Source of the DNA: Verrucomicrobiales bacterium
GTDB taxonomy: Bacteria; Verrucomicrobiota; Verrucomicrobiia; Limisphaerales; J093
Length of the DNA stretch: 64,000 nucleotides
Assembly (NCBI GenBank): GCA_015075445.1
Contig: JABTUJ010000004.1
Location: 202,873 to 266,872, forward strand
Reading direction: 5' to 3'
Positions 8,993 to 17,398 of this stretch are shown piece after piece. Under the pieces are notes generated by a model. The model had not been told where the DNA came from. It was given only the letters and a program-made list of their open reading frames with translations, and searched no databases. Position 1 is the first letter of the stretch, and each line of letters begins with the position of its first letter. Position numbers and translations under genes: made by a program.

Positions 8993-10618
8993 ATGTCCTG
9001 GCTGGGCTGGCTTGGACTTGCCTGCTGGCTTGCGGCGGGCGGGGCGGGCGCGGCGGAGTCTGCACCCACCGTGCAACTGGCCTGGGATCCCAACTCCGAA
9101 CCCGACATCGGTGGCTATCGCATCCACTTTGGGCTGGGATCTCGTTACTACACGTTCCGCGAAGACGTGGGCAACGTGACCAACGCCACGATCCGCCTCC
9201 CGGCCATTCCAGGGATGACGTTCTTCTTCGCCGCCACGGCCTACACCGTCGACGGAATCGAGAGCGACTATTCGAACGAGGTGACCTACGACCTTCCGGT
9301 CCAGCCCGACGACCCACCGCCGCGGGGCATGTCGGTGGTCAAGCAGATCCCCGAGGACACCCAGGCGATTCTGCCGCTCGAAACCGGGACACTCGAAGCG
9401 GCTTCCACGACCCTGCTCGTCCGCATCCCGCCCGCGCACGGGTCGATGACCGGCGATTACCCCGAGATCACCTACGTGCCCCGGCCGGACTTCCACGGGG
9501 AGGAGAACTGGGAAGTGGTGATGTACGACGCCCGGGCGCAGGTCGTTCGGGCCACATTGCGGGTGGTGGTCACGCCGGTCAATGACCGCCCCCGCGCTGA
9601 GGGAGCCTCGCTCGAACTCTCGCCCAACACCTCCGTTTCGGTGCTACTCCGTGGCAGCGATGTGGACGGGGACGCGCTCGTGTACCAGGTGGTGCGCCCT
9701 CCCGCGCACGGCCTGCTGAGCGGCGATCCGCCCAACCTCATCTACACGCCGAACCCGGGTTTCGAGGGGGAGGACTCACTGACGTTCACCGTGCAGGATG
9801 GGGCGCTGGAATCCGCGGCGGCCCTGGTCCGCTTCGTGGTCGCGGATCAGCCGCCCGTGGCGTGGGATGATTTCGTGGTGACCACCATGGCCACGCCGGT
9901 GGCCATCCGCCTCAGCGCACACGACGCCGAGGACCCGTCTCTGGCGTTTGTGGTCACCGAAGCTCCGTCAGGCGGCCGACTCGAGGGCCAGCCGCCCGAG
10001 CTCACGTATGTTCCCAACCCAACGTTCGAAGGCGAGGACGGCTTCACGTTCTCCGCCCGCGATTCACGGGGACAAACCGCCTTCGCGCGAGTCTGGATCG
10101 CGGTGGTGCCGCCCAACCACGCACCGGTGGCGCAGGATCAGAGCCACACGATCCGCGCCAACGAGTCGCTCGAATTGCAGCTCGTCGCGTGGGACGAGGA
10201 CGATGACTGGCTGACCTACCTCATCGTTGAGCCACCGGTCCACGGCCAGTTGCTCGGGGAACCGCCGGACCTGATCTACCACCCCACGCCGGGCTACGAC
10301 GGCTCCGACCGCTTCCGGTTTCGCGCGAGCGATGGCCGGGCCGAGTCGGAGGCGGCTGCGGTGGAGATTCTCATCCTGCCCTCCGAGGAGCCCACCCCGG
10401 AACTGGTGGGGATCCGCCTCGACGGCAACCTGGTCGAGCTCACCTGGCTGGCACAAGCGGGAGCCACCTATCGCGTCTGGTACAAAGCCGCGCTGGAAGA
10501 CCCCGCCTGGCAGCCGCTGAGCGAACCGATCGTCGCGACCGAATCCCCCATCACGTGGCGCGGCGCGCTTCCCAGCCCGGTCGTCCGCGGGTTCCTCACC
10601 GTCAGCGTGGAGGACTAG
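8993..10618 (+). CDS. exported protein with FnIII-like and four cadherin-like tandem repeats
   Basis: 541 residues. A signal peptide (ending AAGGAGAAESA) is followed by a fibronectin III-like domain (about 23-100: VQLAWDPNSEPDIGGYRIHFG). Four repeats of about 85-90 residues come next, each built on the pattern PPAHGxLxGxPPxxxYxPxPxFxGEDxFxF, typical of bacterial cadherin-like or Ig-like Big_9 modules (calcium-binding and adhesion in known cases). The last about 65 residues (ELVGIRLDGNLVELTW) form the short terminal module often found at the end of verrucomicrobial exported proteins. Acidic DxDGD-type sites occur in the repeats, consistent with metal binding. No catalytic domain is visible. 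Probably an extracellular structural or adhesive protein; ATG 8993 is chosen because it starts the signal peptide. Confidence 0.8.
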   Translation: MSWLGWLGLACWLAAGGAGAAESAPTVQLAWDPNSEPDIGGYRIHFGLGSRYYTFREDVGNVTNATIRLPAIPGMTFFFAATAYTVDGIESDYSNEVTYDLPVQPDDPPPRGMSVVKQIPEDTQAILPLETGTLEAASTTLLVRIPPAHGSMTGDYPEITYVPRPDFHGEENWEVVMYDARAQVVRATLRVVVTPVNDRPRAEGASLELSPNTSVSVLLRGSDVDGDALVYQVVRPPAHGLLSGDPPNLIYTPNPGFEGEDSLTFTVQDGALESAAALVRFVVADQPPVAWDDFVVTTMATPVAIRLSAHDAEDPSLAFVVTEAPSGGRLEGQPPELTYVPNPTFEGEDGFTFSARDSRGQTAFARVWIAVVPPNHAPVAQDQSHTIRANESLELQLVAWDEDDDWLTYLIVEPPVHGQLLGEPPDLIYHPTPGYDGSDRFRFRASDGRAESEAAAVEILILPSEEPTPELVGIRLDGNLVELTWLAQAGATYRVWYKAALEDPAWQPLSEPIVATESPITWRGALPSPVVRGFLTVSVED

Positions 10619-10683
10619 CGAGGCGCGCCTCGCCAGACGAAGTCGCCGCGGTGCGCCGGCCTGGCCTCGCTGCCGGGGCAGGC

Positions 10684-11457
10684 TCAGAACCCCACCGACG
10701 CGCCACCATCCACCGGGAACACCACCCCGTTGACAAACCTCGCGGCCGCCGACGCCAGATAGACCGCCGCCCACCCGATGTCGTCCGGCTCCCCAAACCG
10801 GCCCATCGGGGTGCGTGCGAGGATCTTCGCCCGCCGGTCCGGGTCCCCTCGCAGGGCCCGTTCGAGCATATCGGACGCAATCCAGCCGGGAGCGATGGCA
10901 TTGACCCGGACGCCGTGAGGGCCCCACTCGACGGCCAGCGCTCGCACCAGGCCGACGTAGGCGCTCTTGGCGGCCGTGTAAGCTGCGACCTGCGGGATTC
11001 CGAGGAAGGAAGCCATCGAGGCCGTGAACAGCACGCAGCCCGATCCGCGGGCCAGCATCCTTCGCCCCGCCTCCCGGGTGAGGGCGAACGCCCCGAAAAG
11101 GTGGGTCTGCAACACCGCGCCGAAGTCAGCGTCTCCCGTGTCGAGTGCCGGACGTTTCAAATGCACCCCCGCGTTGTTGACAAGCAGCGTGAGCGGACCG
11201 GCGAGGCGTTCGGCCTGCTCGATGAGTTCCGGCGCGGTCTCGAGGCGGGTCACATCACCCGGCAGCGCCAGCGCCTGCGCGCCCAGGGCGGCACAGGCCC
11301 GTTGCAGCTCGCCTTCCCGGCGTCCCACCAGCACGACTCGCGCCCCGGCCGCGACCAGGCAGCGCGCCATCCCGAGGCCCAAGCCCGTCGCGCCGCCCGT
11401 CACGAGGGCCACCTGGCCGGTCAGGTCGAAGGGGGACGAGACCGCCGGCGGGTTCAT
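10684..11457 (-). CDS. SDR family oxidoreductase (gluconate 5-dehydrogenase-like)
   Basis: 257-residue classical short-chain dehydrogenase. Cofactor motif [10 protein letters not shown] near the N-terminus, NNAG at the end of strand four, catalytic Ser in FTASMASF, and YTAAK carrying the Tyr-Lys pair are all present, and the C-terminus has the usual [12 protein letters not shown]. It would interconvert a hydroxyl and a keto group on a sugar acid or polyol with NAD(P)H. Its start overlaps the stop of the UxaA gene by 4 bp (ATGA), so it is translationally coupled and probably works in the same catabolic route. Closest by pattern to gluconate 5-dehydrogenase and 2-deoxy-D-gluconate 3-dehydrogenase; the exact substrate is open. 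Confidence 0.9.
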   Translation of the reverse strand: MNPPAVSSPFDLTGQVALVTGGATGLGLGMARCLVAAGARVVLVGRREGELQRACAALGAQALALPGDVTRLETAPELIEQAERLAGPLTLLVNNAGVHLKRPALDTGDADFGAVLQTHLFGAFALTREAGRRMLARGSGCVLFTASMASFLGIPQVAAYTAAKSAYVGLVRALAVEWGPHGVRVNAIAPGWIASDMLERALRGDPDRRAKILARTPMGRFGEPDDIGWAAVYLASAAARFVNGVVFPVDGGASVGF

Positions 11458-12668
11458 GCGCGGCACCCCGCGGCCAGGGACGGCGTGTCCTGGTGCTTGT
11501 ACATGATGAAGTACTCGCGGTGCCCCAACTGTTCGGGTTTGCTGAGCTGGCCGGCCGCCACCGCGGCCACGAGGGCCCCCAGCTCGTGCCCCGCCTGTTC
11601 GAGGGTCAGTTCGCCGCTCAGCACACGGCCGGCATCGAAATCCATGTCGTCGGCCAGGGCGCGGTAGGTGGCCTGGTTGCCGGTGACCTTGATGAGCGGG
11701 GCGAGGGCGCTGCCGATCACGCTGCCGCGGCCGGTGACGAACAGCAGCACCTGGGCGCCGGCGCTGATCAAGTCCATCAGCCCCTCGGTGTCGTTCGGGT
11801 TCGTGTAGCCGAACTGCATGAAATGCTCGTCCGGCACGCTGTCGAGCACCCAAAGCCCGGGACCTCGCGGCGGCTCGGCCACACGAATCACGCCCTGGAT
11901 CGGCCGTGAACCGCTCTTGGCAAACGCCCCCAGGCTCTTCTCCTCGATGGTCGTCAGGCCGCCCGCAAAGTTCCCCGGCGCCACCGAGTACTGCCGAACC
12001 TCGCGGCAATAGCGCACCGCCTTGTCGTAGGCGGCGGCCAGCTCGTTCGCGGCCTGTGCCGACGCCGCCCGGGCCACCAGGTGGTCACGCAGCCCGATCA
12101 TCTCGATCGTCTCCTCGATTACCGCTTTCCCTCCCGCATCGACCAGCAGGTCGAAAAAGGCGCCGACGGTGGGATTGCCCGCCAGGCCCGACGTGGCATC
12201 CGAACCGCCGCACTCACAGCCCACGGTGAGGTCCCCCAGCGCCATCGGGACACGCGGGGTTTCCGCGGCAATCTGCGTGCGCAACTGGGCGACGATCGCC
12301 TTGCCCCGCGCCACGGACGCGCGGGTGCCGCCGCTCTGCTGGATGAAGAACCAGTCCGCCGGGCGGCCGGAGGCGCGGACCACTTCCGCGATCTTCTCCG
12401 GCTGGGTGTATTCGCAACCCAGGCCCACCGCGAGCACGGCGCCGATGTTCGGATGCCGCGCCAGCGAGAGCATCAGGCGGATGGCGTACACGTTGTCGTA
12501 ACAGCCGGGAAAGCCGAGCACGTGCGTGTCGGGTTCCTCGGCGGCAATCGCGTGGGCCACGTGTTTGGCGCACTCGACGGTGTAGATCACCAGCACGAGA
12601 TTGCGGACCCCTTTCCGACCGTCGGGTCGCAGGTAGCCGGTCCACGTGGGGAACGTCGGTTCAGACAT
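11454..12668 (-). CDS. UxaA-family dehydratase, large subunit (altronate dehydratase-like)
   Basis: 404-residue catalytic part of an altronate/galactarate-type dehydratase, which removes water from a sugar acid to give a 2-keto-3-deoxy acid. Recognisable motifs include [13 protein letters not shown] near the N-terminus, the Cys-containing [21 protein letters not shown], and [19 protein letters not shown] with its Cys-rich metal-binding stretch. In E. coli the N-terminal SAF domain and this domain are one polypeptide; here they are separate genes that overlap by 8 bp (12661-12668). Followed by an overlapping SDR gene. The three genes form a compact minus-strand operon for sugar-acid breakdown. 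Confidence 0.9.
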   Translation of the reverse strand: MSEPTFPTWTGYLRPDGRKGVRNLVLVIYTVECAKHVAHAIAAEEPDTHVLGFPGCYDNVYAIRLMLSLARHPNIGAVLAVGLGCEYTQPEKIAEVVRASGRPADWFFIQQSGGTRASVARGKAIVAQLRTQIAAETPRVPMALGDLTVGCECGGSDATSGLAGNPTVGAFFDLLVDAGGKAVIEETIEMIGLRDHLVARAASAQAANELAAAYDKAVRYCREVRQYSVAPGNFAGGLTTIEEKSLGAFAKSGSRPIQGVIRVAEPPRGPGLWVLDSVPDEHFMQFGYTNPNDTEGLMDLISAGAQVLLFVTGRGSVIGSALAPLIKVTGNQATYRALADDMDFDAGRVLSGELTLEQAGHELGALVAAVAAGQLSKPEQLGHREYFIMYKHQDTPSLAAGCRA

Positions 12669-12999
12669 AAGCGGCAGCGGTGTCGGTGGGGGCGCCGGTG
12701 TGGTGGTCGAGGCTCGAGGAACGCTCATCGAGGCTGCTGGCGACATTGTGCAGGTGCACCCAGGCCCCGGCGCGGATGCGTTCGGTGGCAACGCCGATGG
12801 GCACGCCGTACTTGATCACCCGCTCGCCCTCCGCCAGGGCGCGCAAGGCGACCTTGTGGTCCCGGGGGATCTTCTCCACCGCCGCGATCGCGACGGGTTC
12901 CGTCGCGGTTCCGAGCACTTGGAGGGGGCCGGGTTCGGCGTCCTCGAGCAGCGTGGCCACATTGTCGGCAGCGTGGATCTGGAAAGCGCGGGGCTTCAT
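12661..12999 (-). CDS. UxaA-family dehydratase, small SAF-domain subunit
   Basis: 112-residue protein with the SAF fold found at the N-terminus of altronate and galactarate dehydratases (sequence: [19 protein letters not shown], then [22 protein letters not shown], which is the conserved HKxA..I..G..VIKYG motif, and [19 protein letters not shown]). It is the first gene of the SAF-UxaA-SDR operon and overlaps the large subunit by 8 bp, as expected for two subunits of one enzyme. No regulatory site could be made out in the 125 bp before it, which it shares with the divergent DUF4058 gene. Confidence 0.9.
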   Translation of the reverse strand: MKPRAFQIHAADNVATLLEDAEPGPLQVLGTATEPVAIAAVEKIPRDHKVALRALAEGERVIKYGVPIGVATERIRAGAWVHLHNVASSLDERSSSLDHHTGAPTDTAAAYV

Positions 13000-13124
13000 C
13001 GGTCAACCGTCGTTTGATTTGCGGGATCAGGCTGGCAGATCCTGCGCGGCAAGGCGACGCAAAAACAGGCTCCCGCTTGTGGGCTTGCTTGTGGGCCTCG
13101 TAGGGGGGTGATAGCGTCGCTGGC

Positions 13125-13811
13125 ATGACGACGAAGAACCCGTTTCCCGGCATGAACCCGTTCTTCGAGCAGCAGTGGCGGGATGCCCATGCCCGACTGA
13201 TCACCTACCTGAGTGACGCGTTGCAGCCACAACTCCCCCCGGATCTCATGGTTCGAACCGAAACGGAAGTTGTCGCCGTCGGGGCCGGTGGGGCAGCGGT
13301 CGTTTATCGGCCGGATGAGCTTGCACGCTGGCTGGAGATCCGCGACACCGGCGGTCGCCTGGTCACCGTCCTCGAACTGCTGAGCCCGACCAACAAGATG
13401 GAGGGCGAGGAAAGGGACCGGTACCGGCGCAAACGCCGCGCCTTCCTCGGCGGCGGCGCCAATCTGGTGGAGATCGACCTGGTGCGAGCGGGTGCTTCGC
13501 TCTTTCCGGAGGGCGTGCGCCAGGTGCTCGTCGGCGCAGGGGCCTGTTATGCGGTCGGGGTCGTCCGCGCGGGCCGGCCCTCCGAGCACGAAGTGTATCC
13601 CGTCCGGCTGCGGGATCGCCTGCCGGTCATCCGGGTGCCGCTGCGGCCGGGTGAACCCGACGTCGTGGTGGATCTCCAGGCCTTGATCGACTTGAGTCAC
13701 GAGCGGGGCCGATACCACCTGTTGGACTACCGCCGGGAACTCGATCCGCGGCTGTCTCCGGAAGACGAGGCTTGGGTGGACCAGGTGCTGCGCGAACACG
13801 CGTTGCGCTGA
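13125..13811 (+). CDS. DUF4058 family protein
   Basis: 228-residue member of DUF4058. The start TTKNPFPGMNPFFEQQWRDAHARLITYLSDALQPQLP is the family signature (FPGMNPyle..W.d.H..li), followed by the VVTVLELLSP-type segment VTVLELLSPTNKM. It has no signal peptide. DUF4058 proteins are frequent in cyanobacteria, planctomycetes and verrucomicrobia, often in many paralogues, and the central ELLSPxNK motif recalls a PD-(D/E)XK-like or Uma2-like fold, but no function is established. Divergent from the sugar-acid operon and convergent with the next gene. Confidence 0.9.
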   Translation: MTTKNPFPGMNPFFEQQWRDAHARLITYLSDALQPQLPPDLMVRTETEVVAVGAGGAAVVYRPDELARWLEIRDTGGRLVTVLELLSPTNKMEGEERDRYRRKRRAFLGGGANLVEIDLVRAGASLFPEGVRQVLVGAGACYAVGVVRAGRPSEHEVYPVRLRDRLPVIRVPLRPGEPDVVVDLQALIDLSHERGRYHLLDYRRELDPRLSPEDEAWVDQVLREHALR

Positions 13812-13837
13812 ACGGCGGCCACGCTGAACACCGACCC

Positions 13838-14812
13838 TCAGGAAGTGGGCACGTGCTCAAGTCCGGCGACGACTTCGCGCACGAGGTGGTGGAGGATGCC
13901 GCGCTCGTTCGCGTGGCCCACGGTGAACATCACCAAGATGAACCGCCGCCCGTTGGGCAGTTCCACGAGGATCGCGTCGTGGCGCGTCGCGCTGGTCCAG
14001 CCGGCCTTGGACCACAGCTTCGCCCCCGCCGGCAACCCTGGACCGCTGAACCGGGCCTGATCATCCGGATCGCTGGGGGTGACGGTGAGATCGCGGCGCA
14101 GAAGTTCGAGCATAGCGGTGGAGCGTGCCGGGGTGACGGCCTGGCCGGTGGCGATTTCGAACAGGAGACGGGCGGTGGCGTCGGTGGTGAGCTGGTTGCG
14201 CTTGGGTTCGAAGGCGCGGATGGCCTGGGTCTCGCGGCCGTAAGGGCCTTCGCACCACGGTTTCTTGTTGGCGTTGATGCCCACATAGCCGAGCGAGGCG
14301 AAGTAACGGTTCACGGCGTTGCGCCGGTCGAACCAACGTTCGAGGTCGGCCTCGGACAATTCCGGCCCGCTGGTGGTGTCGGTGAGGAGGTCCACGACGT
14401 AGTGCGTCGCCTCGTTGTAGGAGAGCACAATCATGTCGCTCAAAGCGCGGTGCAGTTCGGCGGTGTCCGCGAGACGTCCGTCCTCGAGCCAGCGATGGGC
14501 GGCCACCAGGTAGAAGAGCTTCACCACGCTGGCCGGGTAGATGGGCACCTCTCCCCGGTGACTGCCGCGTCCGGCGCGGTCGGGACGGGCGAGGTCCACG
14601 AGCGTGACGGCCAGGGCTTCCGTGTGGAGCGAGCGCTCGGCGAACCGCGCCACGGTCGAACGCACCGCGTTGTCCACCACGGCTTGGATGGCCGGCACGG
14701 CCGGCACCGGCGGCGGCGAGGCGAGGGCGGAGGTTCCGGAGCTCATGAGGACGCAGAGGAACAGGGAAAGCAGGCTGGAAGCCTGCACCACAAATCTAAG
14801 AAGAGCAGCCAT
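13838..14812 (-). CDS. exported serine hydrolase, class A beta-lactamase-like fold
   Basis: 324-residue protein with a signal peptide (about 1-32). The three motifs of penicillin-recognising enzymes are in order: SVVK (Ser95, Lys98), SYN (131-133) and KAG in LWSKAGWTSATRHDA. The context YPASVVKLFYLVAA and the length fit the class A/beta-lactamase 2 family. The usual omega-loop ExxLN is not obvious, so true beta-lactam hydrolysis is doubtful; a role in cell-wall or peptide hydrolysis is equally possible. ATG 14812 starts the only good signal peptide; upstream lies a repeat-rich spacer that could hold the promoter. Confidence 0.85.
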   Translation of the reverse strand: MAALLRFVVQASSLLSLFLCVLMSSGTSALASPPPVPAVPAIQAVVDNAVRSTVARFAERSLHTEALAVTLVDLARPDRAGRGSHRGEVPIYPASVVKLFYLVAAHRWLEDGRLADTAELHRALSDMIVLSYNEATHYVVDLLTDTTSGPELSEADLERWFDRRNAVNRYFASLGYVGINANKKPWCEGPYGRETQAIRAFEPKRNQLTTDATARLLFEIATGQAVTPARSTAMLELLRRDLTVTPSDPDDQARFSGPGLPAGAKLWSKAGWTSATRHDAILVELPNGRRFILVMFTVGHANERGILHHLVREVVAGLEHVPTS

Positions 14813-14878
14813 GCGGGGGAGGGGAGGGGGGTGGGGGGCCGAGCGCAGGGCTGTCGTGGGTACTTCAGACCTGCTGCC

Positions 14879-14971
14879 GTAGGCGCCGACGTGAGGAGGC
14901 GCCGGGCAAGGGCGTCGCCACTGCGCCGCCACACGTCGGCGCCGACGAGATCGCCTCCTGACGTCGGCGCT
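14879..14971. repeat. palindromic intergenic repeat, GGCGCCGACGTGAGGAGGC family
   Basis: A forward copy (14879-14901, GTAGGCGCCGACGTGAGGAGG) faces an inverted near-copy GCCTCCTGACGTCGGCGC (14953-14970). Between them is a perfect 14-bp palindrome CGTCGGCGCCGACG (14934-14947). The same unit recurs three times at 43081-43211, so it is a dispersed element. In RNA these arms would form a strong hairpin. Confidence 0.75.
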
Positions 14972-15041
14972 CACCGGGCTGCCGGTGCCTACGGTCGGCA
15001 GCGGCTTTGCGCGGAGCATGCGAGGTCGGGCCAGAGCGGGG

Positions 15042-15419
15042 CTAATCGAGGCCGCGGGCTTCGAGGTCGATTTCGTCGAGGCCGAGGTAGTGACCCAGTT
15101 CGTGGAGGTAGGTGGTGCGGACCTCTTCACGGTAAATGTCCTCATCCTCCTCCGCGAAGTCCCAGAGGTTCTCGAGGAACAGGAGTATCTGGGAAGGCAC
15201 GTCCGCGTACCCCGATTCCTCCTCGCCGTACGCTTTGCCGACAAACAGACCGAGCAGATCGGGTTCCCAGCCGTCGGCGAGGATGGCGTGGTTGGGACGA
15301 GGCTCGTAGCACACGGGCAGCGCCTCGGCGTGCGGACGGAGGGCGCGTGGGAGGCGGCGGTTGGTCCCGCGCACCTCTTCCTGGGCCACACGCAGGAGCT
15401 GACTCCACGAGGGTTTCAT
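15042..15419 (-). CDS. metallopeptidase family protein (zincin, DUF1025-like)
   Basis: 125-residue small zincin of the family sometimes called MetaE or DUF1025. The C-terminal TTYLHELGHYLGLDEIDLEARGL gives the zinc site HExxHxxGxxE: two His and the glutamate zinc ligand plus the catalytic Glu. The acidic middle (LENLWDFAEEDEDIYREE) is typical of the family. It is cytoplasmic with no leader. It lies 28 bp downstream of the C45 protein gene in the same direction, so they are probably co-transcribed. The physiological substrate of these proteins is not known. Confidence 0.9.
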   Translation of the reverse strand: MKPSWSQLLRVAQEEVRGTNRRLPRALRPHAEALPVCYEPRPNHAILADGWEPDLLGLFVGKAYGEEESGYADVPSQILLFLENLWDFAEEDEDIYREEVRTTYLHELGHYLGLDEIDLEARGLD

Positions 15420-15447
15420 CGGGCGGGGCAGGGCGGCCCCGAGCAGG

Positions 15448-17358
15448 TCAAGGCAACGGCCGGTTCAGCAACTGCGCGAGGTTGTAGTGGGTGTAGCGGC
15501 AATGGCTGGCCACGTTCTGGCTGTCGGCGTTCGCGACCCAGAAGTCGAGCGTCTCGGGCGCGAAGAGGACCGAGTGGATGTTCGAGTTCATCGCCACGGG
15601 CCGGTCCATCAGCCGCTGCGCCTCCTCGACCCCGAGTTGGCCGTGCTGCTGCTGGACGCGTCCGGCCAGGGTCTCGTAACGGTCGCCGGCGCTCAACAGA
15701 ACCGCATCGGGTACCGCGTGCGGCAGCCGCGGGTGCGCCTCGCCTGGCCGGACGACTTCGAAGGTGTCCGGGGTCGCGGCGATCCCCACCGCCTGCCGCG
15801 AGTTGCCGTCGGCGATCACGTAGTAGTACTCGCAGGTGCGGGGGCCGCGACGCATGATTTCGACGGCTTCCTCCAGGGTGGCGGCCTTCTCCATGACTTC
15901 GCGGACGAGCTGGGCCATGGGTTTGCCGTCCCAATTGCCCTCGCCGCGTCCGCCCATCTCGCCTATCGAGATCCGGCGCTCGTTCATGGCGGTGACCGAG
16001 CCGACGAAGCCGCCATAGCTCACGTTCGCCCACGCGTAGCCCTGGTCGGGCTGGTGGACGATCACCACGGCGTTCGGCTCGAGCCCCACGCCCCGCAGGT
16101 AATCGAGGACGCGCCCGTGGTAGAGGCGCCCGTCGACCGTGGCGCGGCCGAAGACGGCGAAGCCGCTGCAATGAAAGAGCTCGGGGAAGAAGTTGGCGAG
16201 CCGCACCTCCTCGCGGTCGAGCCCCGCGGCAACGGCCAGGGCATCCATCTCGCGCAGGTAACGTTCGTCGACGAAGGGCGCGATCCGGCTCTGCGCCTCC
16301 TCGATCTCGCCGAAGAACCAGCGGCCTTTCTCGAACGAGCTGCCGACCCCGACGCCGTAGAGGATCTTGCTGACCAGGTCACGCACCTCGCGCCGCATCA
16401 ACACCCCGTGCTGGTGGCCCATGGCCTCGGGCGAACCGGCGAGGAACAGCACCTTCGTGCCGTCGTGGTCCTCGAGCCGGCCGGCGCCTTCAACGGCAAG
16501 CACGCGGCGTTCGCCGGTCGCCGGCCCCAGCGTGGGGATTCGGAGTTGGAGCAGCGACAAGGCGGCCGGGAGGAAGCGTTCGAGGTGGGCGCGGGCCACG
16601 GTTTCGATGTTGAACGCCCCGGCCGACTGCAAGCGCCAGGCATGCGCCGGCCACGGGTTCATGAGCCGGAGATCTGGCCATTCGACCATGAGCCGTCGAC
16701 CACCGGGATCCTCGAGGCGCAAGCGCACGGGCAGGGAATCGGCCTGGCGGACCCAGAGCGTGAACGCGCCCTGGGGCAGCTTGAGCGCCTCGATGGCTTG
16801 CGGTTGCGGCCGTCCCCGCAACACCCAGCAGGCGGCATCGCCCACGCTTTCGACGGGGAGGGATTCGAGCTGGAGCATCAGCGGCAGCAGCAGCCGTTGC
16901 TCAGTGCTGAGGGGCAGCTTGAAGGGGGGCAACACCGATCGGTCCACGCTGTCGGGTCGGGTGCGAAAGCGGGGCACCTCCGGCGAACCGATCACGCCAA
17001 ACTTCTTGCCGGGCGCAAAGAGCCACAGTTGCTGGCCATCGCGGCCCAACTGCAGCTCCCGTCCCTCGATGGTGGTGGTGAGGGTCAGGCGATCCGGGGC
17101 CTGGAACGCGAGTTGCGCCTGGTGACCGGACAGACCTTTGCCGAGACCCTCGGCTTCGACGATGCGCAGTGTGGCCGTGAGCGTTTGGGGCGACGCGGCC
17201 GCAGCCGGTTCGATGATAGCGGCCAGCCTGGCCACCGTGGCACCCAGGATCTCCTGGGGCGTGCGCGCCGCCTCCTGGGCGGTGAGGGGAAGGAGGTGCG
17301 CGACGACGGCCGCGAACGCAGCCAGGGTCCAGCGAGAGAGATGAGGTCCGGCGCTCAT
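15448..17358 (-). CDS. exported LolA-like domain fused to C45-family acyltransferase/peptidase
   Basis: 636 residues. After a signal peptide (residues 1-28), residues about 32-250 resemble the LolA/DUF2092 beta-sheet fold (APDRLTLTTTIEGRELQLGRDGQQLWLFAPG), which binds lipid or acyl chains. Residues about 300-636 are a C45 acyl-CoA:6-APA acyltransferase-like domain: GHQHGVLMRREVRDLV, then FPELFHCSGFAVFG with the likely autoprocessing nucleophile Cys397, GRLYHGRVLDY, and GGFVGSVTAMNERRISIGEM. C45 enzymes are NTN hydrolases that mature by cleavage before the Cys. The combination suggests an exported amidase or acyltransferase acting on an acylated substrate. First gene of a probable pair with the zincin. 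The function of the N-terminal domain is inferred from pattern only. Confidence 0.8.
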   Translation of the reverse strand: MSAGPHLSRWTLAAFAAVVAHLLPLTAQEAARTPQEILGATVARLAAIIEPAAAASPQTLTATLRIVEAEGLGKGLSGHQAQLAFQAPDRLTLTTTIEGRELQLGRDGQQLWLFAPGKKFGVIGSPEVPRFRTRPDSVDRSVLPPFKLPLSTEQRLLLPLMLQLESLPVESVGDAACWVLRGRPQPQAIEALKLPQGAFTLWVRQADSLPVRLRLEDPGGRRLMVEWPDLRLMNPWPAHAWRLQSAGAFNIETVARAHLERFLPAALSLLQLRIPTLGPATGERRVLAVEGAGRLEDHDGTKVLFLAGSPEAMGHQHGVLMRREVRDLVSKILYGVGVGSSFEKGRWFFGEIEEAQSRIAPFVDERYLREMDALAVAAGLDREEVRLANFFPELFHCSGFAVFGRATVDGRLYHGRVLDYLRGVGLEPNAVVIVHQPDQGYAWANVSYGGFVGSVTAMNERRISIGEMGGRGEGNWDGKPMAQLVREVMEKAATLEEAVEIMRRGPRTCEYYYVIADGNSRQAVGIAATPDTFEVVRPGEAHPRLPHAVPDAVLLSAGDRYETLAGRVQQQHGQLGVEEAQRLMDRPVAMNSNIHSVLFAPETLDFWVANADSQNVASHCRYTHYNLAQLLNRPLP

Positions 17359-17398
17359 GGCGGCGAAAGTAGCGTGGGCCTCCCGGCTTGGCCAGTGC

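Noticed and set aside
13838..14812. Calling this gene a beta-lactamase resistance gene
   Set aside because: The SxxK, SxN and KxG motifs are present, but no clear ExxLN omega-loop; resistance cannot be claimed.
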